Position numbers and translations under genes: made by a program | Part shown: positions 35,914-45,557 of the stretch, piece after piece | How positions within the stretch are numbered: position 1 is the first letter of the stretch | Layout: each line of letters opens with the position of its first letter | Notes under the pieces: generated by a model | Database searches by the model: none | What the model saw: only the letters and a program-made list of their open reading frames with translations | What the model was told of the DNA's origin: nothing | Assembly (NCBI GenBank): GCA_027946365.1 | Contig: JAPEUQ010000002.1 | Span: 2,046,001-2,110,000, forward strand | DNA length: 64,000 nt | Direction: 5' to 3' | From: Kalmusia sp. IMI 367209 | Taxonomy: Eukaryota > Ascomycota > Dothideomycetes > Pleosporales > Didymosphaeriaceae

Positions 35914-36513
35914 TCACCGTTGGACAAAATCCTCAGCTGGATCCGAATCGTCGTCGTCGTCGCCCTCCTCCTCCTTCCACCCCACCGCGCCTGACATTGC
36001 CATGATGCGCTGCAGATGCCACTGCAACTCTAAAAGGCCGGGGTCCGGAAGGGGTCTATTAACCGGGTCGTCGGTCTTCATGGTGAACCTTTGGCCGCTG
36101 ACAAGCCGAGTTAGAACGCTATTATCCATATAACACAGGTATTGACCAAGCTCGGAACCTAATAAGCCTCGAGAGGGACTGGGTAGGTATAACAGATCTA
36201 ACGTTTTTCTTGAATCACGGGCCTGTCTCTTCAGCCAGTGGAACTCTAATTCGAGTTGAGTCTTGTCGGCTGTTATGCGTACAGGTCGCAACGCGAAAGC
36301 ACCTTCAGTGTGGAAAATGTGCAATGTTGCGGTGAAGGTGATTATGTTCTCAACTGTCTCGGTTCCGTATGGTGTACTGTTGTTGAGGAAGGTCTTCGCT
36401 TGCCAGGCGTCAATCTTGTCCTTGGGCCAAAACAGCTTCAGAACTTTCCAGAAGTTGGCCGCACGATCTAAGCTTTGAGCTCCAAAAGCACACCATGGGT
36501 AAATATTGCATGC
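35914..36513 (-). pseudogene. Truncated HNH-endonuclease-like fungal gene
   Basis: The minus-strand frame from 36513 reads ACNIYPWCAFGAQSLDRAANF, then WKVLKLFWPKDKIDAWQ, NNSTPYGTETVENIITF and TLHIFHTEGAFALRPV, ending in an acidic tail (KEEEGDDDDDSDPAEDF). This matches the back half of fungal HNH_2-type proteins, in which the HNH core is followed by an FFPF/IYPF-type segment. The front half, with the Cys/His metal ligands, is missing: an in-frame stop lies at 36514-36516, and I find no upstream exon before the SNF2 gene ends at 36755. It is therefore most likely a 5'-truncated relic. A missed intron is possible but would need unusual splice sites. Confidence 0.55.
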
Positions 36514-36754
36514 CTAGGCCGCACCCATCCTCAATATGACGCAGATTCAGTCGGTCGAGTGTGGTGCTAATATACCCCGGTTGAGACTGGCTACAGTTTC
36601 CCGTTCCCAGGTGCGGTCCCTCGACGAAGAGCGAGGCGGGGAGGAAAACCAATTTTCAGTGTCCTATGGGGTATGTGCTTATTGTCTTTTGACATTTGCT
36701 CTATATAGCTTTTTGGAATAACTTCGCATCGCTCACCACTAGGTAGACTTTCAC

Positions 36755-39700
36755 TCATAACAGAGATCGCAAGCGCTGTATTCCCTTCAGCTTCATCTTG
36801 ATAACGGTATAGTTTAGAGAACATACCTGCAACGCCCCAAGACTATCATCAGCCTGTCCGCCATCATGACCAGATAACAGCACCCCTGCAAGATTCTTCT
36901 TCGATTCTTGCACATCCATAACCCTCTCTTCAAACGATCCTTGAACGTAGAACCTCACAGTGGTGACCTCTCGTTTCTGGCCGATACGGTGTATTCGTGC
37001 TAATGCTTGTTCTTCGATCGTGGGATTCTTCAAGGTGGGGCATAGTTAGTAAATATTTCAGATCCTATATGCGACAGGAGCTTCATACCCAGTGAGGCTC
37101 CATCAGATAAGCTCGCGATGCTTCCGTTAAAGTAAGACCAACCGCTCCGCATGAGAGCGTCAAGAGCATAACGGGAACATCAGGGTCGGTCTTGAAGCGA
37201 TGTAGCACGGATTGACGCTGTGTTTGGGGCACTTTCCCATCGAAGCGGACGCAGGAGATGTTGTGCTGATTCAGGCCACTTTCGATCACGTCGAGGGTGA
37301 GACGCCACGCTGAGAATACAATGCTAAGAAAATCTGTCAGACAGATATACCAAAAATATGTAGACAAGCGAGTTTTACCTCTTCACATCTGATGGCTGTT
37401 TTTGCAGATCATCTATTAGTGCCTTCACCTTCGAGGGCAGCTCAGTGGGTGAGTTTTCGGAAGGCGATCGAAGATGACCTGGTGTCTCTTCCAGGGCCGT
37501 ATCAATGATAGAGACTGGCGCGACTGGGCATCTCGGGGTATGGCCACAGACCATCTTCTGCTTTGCATAACGTAGTCGACGGGTGCAATTTGGACATGCA
37601 TACTTCAAGCACTCGGAAAATAGTGGATCCTCGAGGGCAACGTCGTCCATGTAAGTTCCAGTGAGATCGAGCGCGGATGAGCACTGAGAGCAGATGATAG
37701 GGTCCATCTCACGCTGGGTGTTGAACGTCTCTTGCGCTATGTTCGACCAGTCCAGAGCCTCATGGGATGTCTTCTTCTCGTGTCGACTCTGAAAATGCAA
37801 GCCAAGATCACAGACTAATCGCATGCTTTCAAGCTGTTGAAGGACATTAACGTAGACCCCAAAATTCGAGAGCTCCGACTCATGTTGAAGAGCATCGTCA
37901 ATTTTCCGGATAGTCCGCTGGCGAATGGTGTCATACAATGCTTTCTCTGCCTTGCTAAATTCAACCGCACATAATTGGTCGTGACGCAGCGGAAGATCGA
38001 TCGTGTGTTTTGCGCGACGTAGAACAAGACACCTCGCAACTCTTTTCAGCCTCTTGACTGCCTCTTCATCCTCACCTGACTTCCATAACCTGGATATGTC
38101 TCTGTCGAAATGTTTTGGCTCGTCGTAGGGAAAAGCTCGTATGAATTTCAGCAGAGCTGCAAGGTCATTCAGACTGTTCTGGATCGGTGTGCCTGTGACA
38201 GCCCATCTTGACACTGCGTCGAGATCACAGATAGCACGTGCTATGCGTGACTTCAAGTTGCGAACGATGTGAGCTTCATCTAAGATGATTCTTCTCCATT
38301 GAACAGAAAAGATAACATGATCACCCTTGCTTTTCGACACTTGCCAGTCTGCAGACAGTGTGTGATACGTAGTGAGTACTACATTCTTCGCATCGATGTC
38401 GGACAACTTGCTGAGTCGCATCTTTCCATGGTGTCGACAGAAGCTTAGTCCATCCTTTTCTACGTGACCTGATAATTGCTCTTCCCACGTCCCCAACAAT
38501 GGTTGCGGTACAACAATCAATGTCGCCTGAACTATAGGTTTGTCGTCTTGCTCGAAAGAAAGCTCCGGTTGATCATCGGGTTCCTGATCCAGGTCGCTCG
38601 CAGCCAAAGCAATCATGGTGAGTGTTTTGCCGAGACCCATGGGATCAGCCATGATACCTCCGCAAAACTGCTGAGGTGGATCGTCTTGATGCGTGTTGGA
38701 GACCCGATTGATAAAGTACCGACCTTGTGTTGTATCCGATGTCTCCCATATATCATGACTATCTTTTTCGACAGCCCAGCCTCTTTCGCGCTGTTGCATG
38801 AAAGTCAATGCCTGTTTTTGATGCTTGTGCAGACGAGCTTTTATGGCCGATGGTGTTGGTGCTTCTTCCAGGTCGTTTTGGCCGCTGAGTAAGTCAAGGA
38901 GATCTGGTTGGGCAGTTATGTACTGCATATGAGCGAGTCCGGCCTTGCGAGACGTAACCCTCGAGAGCATTGGGCAAGCTTCGAGATCGTCCGAAGCCAA
39001 CTTGTGGGGATTGCAATATTTGACATCTAAATGACAAATACGTGGATCTTGCAAATATATGTCATAGTCCTGGAACCACAACCCAATCGACCCGAAGAGC
39101 TCCCAAGGTCCGAAAACGGTGATCTGTAAAGTGCATGGTGTCTGTGCACCAAAACCAGCCCACTTTGGCGTAGAATATGTGTCTACGATACACAGAGTGT
39201 GGAGTTGCAGCGTCTTTTCGTCAAGAAGACCTTGCACCATCTGGCCATGGCGAGAAGAGATGAAGCCTCGAGTCGCCGGATCGGATGAGGTGAAGCGCTC
39301 GGATGACTCCAAGTCAACAGGGAATTTAGTGGTATTTGACAACGTTCCGTCGCATTTGGCTTCAATAGCGGAGATCTAAGAATAATTAGCTCGTCAAATG
39401 AGCATCGCATGAGCCCGATAATTCGTAGTGGCGGTAGCAGACTGAAAATGGGTATGCTCGGTCGTCTCAATTCCTAAACGATTGCGTGCACTATATGTAA
39501 AGATGAAAGTACTTACCATCCCATAACATACTAACACCTCGGTCTCTTCTGGAGGCGATTGTGCAATGGCCAAGTCTGATGGGCTGGGCTCGGGCTCGTC
39601 CACAACGTGGCGCAAATTCATCACATCATTGTTAGGCCATTGACGCAACGACTGATTGTCATAGACTGGAAGGTGCTGATAATAATCGGTGTACTGGTTT

Positions 39701-39921
39701 GGTGCTTGAACTTGTTGGATGTTGCAGACATTCCAATTATTTGGCATCCAACTATGGCCTCCCGGGATATGAGGGGTTTGAATCGTATTCGCGGGTTGCA
39801 ACTGCCAGTGAAGCGCGTGTTGATCCGAGTTCAAGCGCCGCCGTTTGGCTTCAGGTTGCTCATTAGTATAAGCAGTCCAGAAATATCCACACGCGCCAGC
39901 AGAAGGGGGAAAGCCATCCAT
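36755..39921 (-). CDS. SNF2-family DNA translocase, HLTF/Rad16-like
   Basis: SWI2/SNF2-type ATPase acting on chromatin or post-replication repair. Start chosen at 39921 (MDGFPPSAGACGYFW); an in-frame ATG at 40110 is possible. The N-terminal exon holds a basic KRRRLN and ends EETEVLVCYGM. The main exon has Walker A GGIMADPMGLGKTLTMIA, motif II RIILDEAHIVRN and motif III AVTGTPIQNSLNDL. Inside the insertion is a Cys-rich segment (CSQCSSAL, CPNCTRRL, VCGHTPRCP), possibly a degenerate RING-like finger. The helicase C half follows after introns: VFSAWRLTLDVIE, LLTLSCGAVGLTLTEASRAYLMEP and ARIHRIGQKREVTTVRFYV. A last 51-nt in-frame intron gives the end GALQRLRSLL. About 1,000 residues. Its 5' end lies about 400 bp from the interrupted NLR gene, head to head. 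Confidence 0.88.
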
Positions 39922-40337
39922 CTCGAAACCTATAAGAGCACACCCTACGTGTCGACATGAGATCAGCGACTTTGATAAAATCAGGAGAAGGCCAGGCTGC
40001 GAAAGTCCAGAGCTGCGTGGCGTTGTTCTCCTGTGGGGGCTGAGCGGCTCAGCCGCTGCAACCTCGTGTCGCGAATCGCCCTCGCCCATCATCGCCCTCG
40101 CCGTTCGCACAGCCTACCGATGAGACGATTTTCACAGCGGCCACATCTACGGTTTCTTGATATCACTTGAGCTCGAGTGCCGTTTCTCTGTCGCTTACCG
40201 CATATTTTCGTACGGATTGCGAGGCTCCCATCACTACAGTCCAGTTCCGACGCAGGAACACGTATGCCCAGGCTGAAGCATGTGTATAAGAACGACAAAC
40301 TGAGTCCAAGCTGGGAAAACAGCGCATACTGGCCAAT

Positions 40338-40468
40338 ATGCCGCCGCGACTCGCACCTGCCGTGTCGACGCTGGCTCGGCAGACCATGAAGACGGCCTTT
40401 GACGAGTTGGAGAGAATTGTCACACCCACCGATGCACGTGACTTTCGAACGACGACCCTTCAACAGGA
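40338..40468 (+). pseudogene. 5' fragment of interrupted NLR-like (STAND) gene
   Basis: The frame starting at 40338 (MPPRLAPAVSTLARQTMKTAF) continues through VTPTDARDFRTTTLQQD to the transposon edge. Deleting the element and one copy of the duplicated TA joins CAGGA-TA-TGCTC. The frame then runs on without a break into MLTLQAVRTAALEVEKRLE on the far side (50050 onwards). This is the N-terminal region usual for fungal STAND proteins with a DUF7708-like domain. The gene is split by 9.58 kb and cannot make an intact protein unless the element excises. Confidence 0.8.
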
Positions 40469-40470
40469 TA

Positions 40471-40584
40471 CAGCTCAGCCGACTGGTCAAAAAGCCAAGC
40501 CTACTAGTGGGGTCTGAGCTTCCTCGTGCCAAGCAGTAGGCTTAGCTTTTAAATTAACTAACTAGTCGGCTGAGCTTTACTAAT
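40471..40584 (+). repeat. Left terminal inverted repeat of outer element
   Basis: 114 bp matching the reverse complement of 49936-50049 with few differences. Those seen (positions around 40506, 40514, 40557-40565) are all C/T or G/A transitions. The repeat is itself palindromic: CTCAGCCGACTGGTC at its start is mirrored by GACTAGTCGGCTGAG near its end, and AAGCCAAGCCTACT by AGTAGGCTTAGCTT. Each end could thus fold as a long hairpin. Confidence 0.9.
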
Positions 40585-42584
40585 CATAAGTCTTATGTAA
40601 AATACAAAAAAATAAGAGGATATAAATATATTCTTAGCGTATTTATATCCTATTCATCTCCTAATTGCAAACGCCTCCATCTCTCAAATAAATCTAGCTC
40701 CTTTTCCTTAATAGCTTGCTGCTCTACCTTTAGCTTAGTTTTTAATAGTTTTAATTTAATCTACTGCCTTCGCTGATCTATTTCTTACTAAGAAAATTAC
40801 CCAATAGTCCTAATAGAACGTGTTAGTAATATGTTCTAAACAGATTATAGAATATTTATAAGGCGTATCTAGTAGATAGCCTTTATAAGTTAGATCTTAA
40901 AGTTAAACTTCCTCATAAGTTTTACCGTAAGCCCCTACGCCGAATAATACCACTTAAGGATACTCTAATAAGAAAAGAGTTAGGGTTAATAAAATTCTTA
41001 GGCTGTTCCTTAATAGCTAAAGTACGACGCCGTTCTAGAATACGTTAAGAATATGTTTAAATCCTATTTAGAATGTTATAAAGTATTATCTACTTTCATA
41101 AGTATATAACTGCTGAAATTAAGCTACTAGAGACGTATCTCTCTATCTATAAGATACTCTAAAGCTCTAGTAAGTATTATACTAATCTATATCACGCCTA
41201 TTAAGCCTTTCACTACTAGAACACCTTAGGAACATGCTTAGAACGAGTTAGGAATATCTTAAGAACTTATTTTAAGATTATAGCTAGTATCCTTTACTTT
41301 TTACTAGTTATATTTAACTTATTTACACTTTGCTTAATAGCATTCGTATGATACCGTAACGTAGTAAAGATAATAGGGTTAATTAATAAATAAGCCTTAT
41401 TAAGCCCACCTATAATAAGTAGATGGCGCTTATGCCTAGCCTATTCTTTAATAGGAGCTTCTTTATACTCTATAACGTGTTAGTAAGATATTGTAAACAT
41501 ATTCTAAATATAATAAATACTAATTAAAAGATCGTAAAGCTAATTATACTTAGTAGTAGTTTAATAGGTTAATAAAGATTTTATGCGTAACTGTAACTTA
41601 TAGTTTATAGATACTAGAGTAGTTATACTTCTAAAGAAGTATATAAGATAGAATACTATTATCTTTTATATATACTATACTGGTGGTCTAGCTTGTGGAT
41701 CGATAGAATGGAGATATTACCTAAATTCTAGGAATATACTTAGAATATATTTTAAATATGTTATAGCAGCTTACCTAGAAATTGGCCGCTATATATATTA
41801 AGGGTAATTAACGTAAACGAACAATCTTCGCTAAAGGTAATATAGGACTAGGATAGCTTCTTATCTAATATATTCTCAACGTATTTAAAAGCCTTTAGAA
41901 TGCCTTGAAATAGCTTTCTTAGTCCTGTTTCTCGATATATACTCTCGCGAGGGTAATAACTATTTAAGTTAATAACCTATTCTAAATGTGTTCTAGACGT
42001 ATTTACTTTACTATATTTCTAAGGAATTTTCTAATTATCATTTCGTTCAGATTTCGCTGCTTAATTTATTTAAAGAGACATTAACTTCAAAATTCTCTTA
42101 TATTAATAGAATCTAAAGCTTATCCTTTAGTAAAGCATATAATCTAAATCCTAGAGATATTATTATATATACCTTAGATATATTGCTATATAATTACGTT
42201 AGTAATACCTTTATAACGCGTTTAGAATACGTTTATATATATTTACTACCGTCCTATATCTTTGCTCATATTTAAATACTACGCCTATAAAATCTCATCC
42301 TTAAGGCTAATAGATAATTCGCTATTTACATATAATTACTAATATTTAATCAAGGTTATTAAACAAAATATAGAGATCTTATAATATTTAAATATTATTC
42401 TATTAATAGTATTGCTGAAGTAAGGGCTCCGAAGAAATATACCTAAGGAAGGTTATTAACACGTTATAAATAGCTTTTAAACATGTTCTAAACCTATTAT
42501 TAACCCTAGGTCTTTTATAGATTTTATAAGCTTTATAATCTCATAGATAATAGATCCTAGCGGCTTATTTAGTGGCGGTGGTGG
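40585..42584. repeat. RIP-saturated AT-rich left interior of outer element
   Basis: No open reading frame of note. The DNA is dominated by TA-rich words, and stop codons occur in all frames. Degenerate copies of a short near-palindromic core (like AACGTGTTAGTAATATGTTCTAAAC) recur at about 40827, 41035, 41220, 41478, 41730, 41988, 42213 and 42462. The right interior carries more copies. This is the part of the outer element to the left of the hAT insertion. Confidence 0.75.
40650..40770 (-). pseudogene. C-terminal relic of a transposase-like protein
   Basis: On the minus strand a frame reads KLKVEQQAIKEKELDLFERW, then RRLQLGDE and a stop at 40650-40652. A short Lys/Glu-rich coiled tail before the stop is common in Fot1/pogo-type transposases. 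Upstream the frame dissolves into RIP-mutated DNA. Low certainty on family; it is clearly protein-derived by its codon pattern. Confidence 0.4.
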
Positions 42585-42592
42585 GTGTATAT
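42585..42592 (+). repeat. Target site duplication, left copy
   Basis: GTGTATAT, identical to the copy at 48549-48556 on the other side of the hAT element. Confidence 0.92.
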
Positions 42593-42775
42593 TAGACTGG
42601 CAAATGGGTATAGGTTGGGTTGGGGTTGGGTCAGATTACATAAGACCCTAACCCAACCTATACCTAAACCCATTAATTTAGCGCTAGTAATGGGTATAGG
42701 TTAGGTTAGGTTACTAAAATCAGGGTTGGGTTAGGGTTAGGGTATATGGTTATGTCTAGGGTCTGAGTAATCATA
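42593..42775 (+). repeat. Left subterminal repeats of hAT element, telomere-like
   Basis: The terminus is followed by G-rich repeats of the type GGGTATAGGTTGGGTT and GGTTAGGGTTAGGG, with a mirrored C-rich patch (CCCTAACCCAACCTATACC) between. hAT transposases bind short subterminal repeats, so these are probably binding sites. The likeness to telomeric TTAGGG is striking, but it lies strictly inside the element ends. Confidence 0.75.
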
Positions 42776-42927
42776 ATCAATTAATATATTTCTATTTACG
42801 TCTTAGTCGTTTTTTTTAATTATGATTATTGTTAAAGGTGGATACTAGGTAGCTAGGTAATATCAACTATCACGCATTTATTACAGTTAATTATAACAGT
42901 ATAACTAGATTCATTGCTACTAGAGCT

Positions 42928-43502
42928 TCATGACCTATAACTACTACCCCTAACAGGTTTTCTCCTTAATTTGATAGAACGCAGGATATGGTATCTTTGG
43001 TAGTAACGCTTTGCCAAATAAGAATCTTTGACCTGAATTGTAACCCTCTTTGCATGGATCGCATTCATTTGGCAGTCTAGGAAAATAAGTATTTACTTAA
43101 TAGTTAATATACTGATTAGAGTACATACCTTCAAGATATCCAACCATGAACGCCTCAGTAGCTTCTTGAAGAGCACTTGCAGAAGCCTGGATGCGCAAGT
43201 CCGGCTTGCAGGCATGGACTAGCTCGCGAACAAGACGTGAGAATGGAAGCTTGCGAATAAGTAGCTCTGCAGTTTTTTGATATTGCCTAATCTCTAAGCG
43301 CCACCGCTATATCCTATCAGCTTAAGAATGTGATTAGAAGCTGTGATAACTTACTGCCTGGCTTAAAGCGCCGCTTTTTCTTCGCATTGCCAGCGATCTT
43401 CTCGCGCGCAGCCTTACTAGCTAGATCTTTCTTGGGAGCTTTTCCGCCAGTTGCTAGCTTATGGCGAGGCTTTTTAGTAGCAACTTGTTTAGATCTAGCC
43501 AT
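42928..43502 (-). CDS. Divergent histone H3-like protein inside the hAT element
   Basis: Three exons cover a whole H3 fold. Exon 1 from 43502 reads [20 protein letters not shown], then [15 protein letters not shown] and KKRRFKPG. Exon 2 reads [52 protein letters not shown]. Exon 3 reads [20 protein letters not shown] and ends [10 protein letters not shown]. Compared with canonical H3, K4, K14, K18 and K23 positions are recognisable. The tail has a basic insertion, and the ARKS motifs around K9 and K27 are changed ([14 protein letters not shown]). At the first splice the TVALREI segment is damaged: AGAGAG appears as AGAG (two bases lost), giving a stop. A downstream acceptor (CTTAG) restores frame as KPGKIRQYQ. 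A full-length product is therefore possible but altered at the start of the alphaN helix. Its role is unknown. Confidence 0.8.
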
Positions 43503-44019
43503 TATAGGTAGAGTTTGTAGAGCAAGATAAAGTTAGAGCAGTTGAAAGTAGAAGTAGAAAGTAGAAGTAGAAAGCTAGAAGTTTAGTCGCTGAGGCAATA
43601 GTTATATAGGCGGTGAATATAGAAGTGAGAAGTGAAGGTGAGAGGGAGAAAGTGAAGGTGAGAGGGAAATACAAAAAGTTGGGCAAGCTAATTTACAGAC
43701 TCTATCAGCGTATATCACAACAACTCCGTGATAAATTTCCGTGATAATTCACATAGGGAAAGAGCTTAAGATGCGCTTTCGATTGATACTCTTGCCGTAG
43801 TAATGCGACTTTTTTTGGTCGCTGTATGCGTATGCGCAATATACGATTATTATTATTTATTGTTGTTGTACCGCGCTAGCATCGCGCACAGGCCACCAAA
43901 TCTCGCTTAACTGCATCTATAGTCAGTCCCTGTCAACTTTCTTCTACCTACCTTTCTACTATCACTTTTGCAGGATCGCTCTATAAGTTACTACATGCCT
44001 TTATTACAGTTTCTGCGCA

Positions 44020-45209
44020 ATGAAGTCTCCGCCTATTAAGCAAGAGCCTATTGAAGAGACCGATTATCTAGATCGTCCTGAGGGTTTACTGCCCAGTATT
44101 AAGCGCGAGATACCAGCTGGATATGACTATGATGAGTGGGACAATTTACAGAGGTATTTATTCTAGTTTATTATCACAGTATAAACTAATTTATATAGGT
44201 TTTACTCTGAAGAGCAAGAAATCGATCACGTCCTCTCACTACGTGGACAGAGCGGTTCTCGAAAGGTCGTCCTACGAACTTATCAGTACCGTTTAAGGGC
44301 GTACTTAGTAATAGTGCTCGTGCTGTTCAGCAAAGAGATCGAGCTGCTCTACGTGATAGAGAGACCAAGGCTATTGAGAGCGCTAATGCTGCTGATCGTT
44401 CTGCCAAAAGTATGCTTAAGAAGAGACTTGAAAACAAGACACGTACACTTCTCTGTCTGAGGATGCAAAGAAAACTACCTTAAGATGGAGCAGGAGAAGC
44501 TTTCAGATCAGCTTTCAGAATCAGAAGAGTAGTAAGTTATAACAGTAATTTATCACATGTTTATACTTACAAGGTGTAGGTGAATGGCTAGTAGCTCAGC
44601 TACAACGAGTCCACCGGAAATGGGAGAAGCTAATCACGAAGCTCTTAGGCAGCACCACAAATCCCTAGAGGAAGCAGCCCAGGCTAGTAAAAGCTTCTGA
44701 TAGACAACTCCAAGGCCGCGGAGAGTTGCGACTTATGGATTGGCGGTGCCCTTATAAATTAGTGAGACAATCGAAGACGGCTTAGCAAAGCTCAAAAGCA
44801 ATACATTCGAAAGCAAAGAGTATAAAGCTGATTGCTATCACTTATAGATGGCCTACCAAAGAAGAGTTAGCTATGGTAACAGATAAGGACTGGCAGTAAG
44901 TTTATTACATCTTTTATCACGCTTATATACTAATTACGCTAGACGTTGTGAGCCCACGTCTGTCCTTGAGTTGTATATCTGGGGGAGAAGATATTACGCT
45001 TGGTGCCAATTTGCCATATGTTCTTATGATGAGAGTGATGAGTGTGAAGAAGAAGTTGACTATGACTCTGAGATTGACGCTGCGTATAATGAGGGGATGA
45101 TGAATATGAGACCTCTACTGATAAAGATGAGGATGAGGATAATGATGATAGTGAGGAGGAGTTTGAGGGCTTTACAGATTTTGAGGGGTTTTCTGATGAA
45201 GACGATTGA
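44020..45209 (+). pseudogene. Cargo gene with charged middle and acidic C-terminus, frameshifted
   Basis: Unrecognised protein. Starts at 44020 (MKSPPIKQEPIEETDYLDRP), with two SUMO-like psi-K-x-E sites (IKQE, IKRE). An intron (GTATTT...TATAG) joins to FYSEEQEIDHVLSLRGQ. Beyond that the likely frame shifts to a charged helix (AVQQRDRAALRDRETKAIES, ...KSMLKKRLENKTRT) and shifts again to KENYLKMEQEKLSDQLSESE. After further intron-like gaps the last part reads YIWGRRYYAWCQFA, then DESDECEEEVDYDSEIDAAY and finally a run of Asp/Glu ending EGFSDEDD at 45209. At least two indels separate these parts. An acidic tail is a common feature of histone-binding proteins, which is notable next to the H3-like gene, but function is not established. 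Confidence 0.5.
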
Positions 45210-45557
45210 GTGTCAGAGTCTACTACAGAATGAATACTCAAATATTAGGAGGTAGATCTTAGTTAAGTTTTGGCACTCTGCTTAACTGCAATTAGCTAGT
45301 AATAGTTAATACAGCTAATAATCACAGATTGTTTACCTGGAATGTAAACATATCATTTATGATTTTAATACTCACTTATTATGGAATGTACTTAGGAATG
45401 TAAACAGACGTACTAGAATATCATAAGCCCTGCACCCTATCTTATAGTCATGAATGGAAACATACGCATTAAACCCTCTCAGGCCACCAACATATCTCAC
45501 AACTCCTTTAGTTTTATCACATCTTTTATCACACCACTATCCTTATCCATTCTACTT

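Noticed and set aside
40089..40532. Open frame of 147 codons on the minus strand starting MARGSSDPTSRLG, and its twin at 49988 on plus
   Set aside because: Both begin inside the 114-bp inverted repeat and only share that repeat; they then run antisense or out of frame through the NLR gene pieces. They are by-products of the terminal repeats.
42600..42745. Possible true telomere or interstitial telomere (TTAGGG-like repeats)
   Set aside because: The repeats are bounded exactly by the hAT terminus on one side and mirrored at the other end of the element, so they belong to the transposon.
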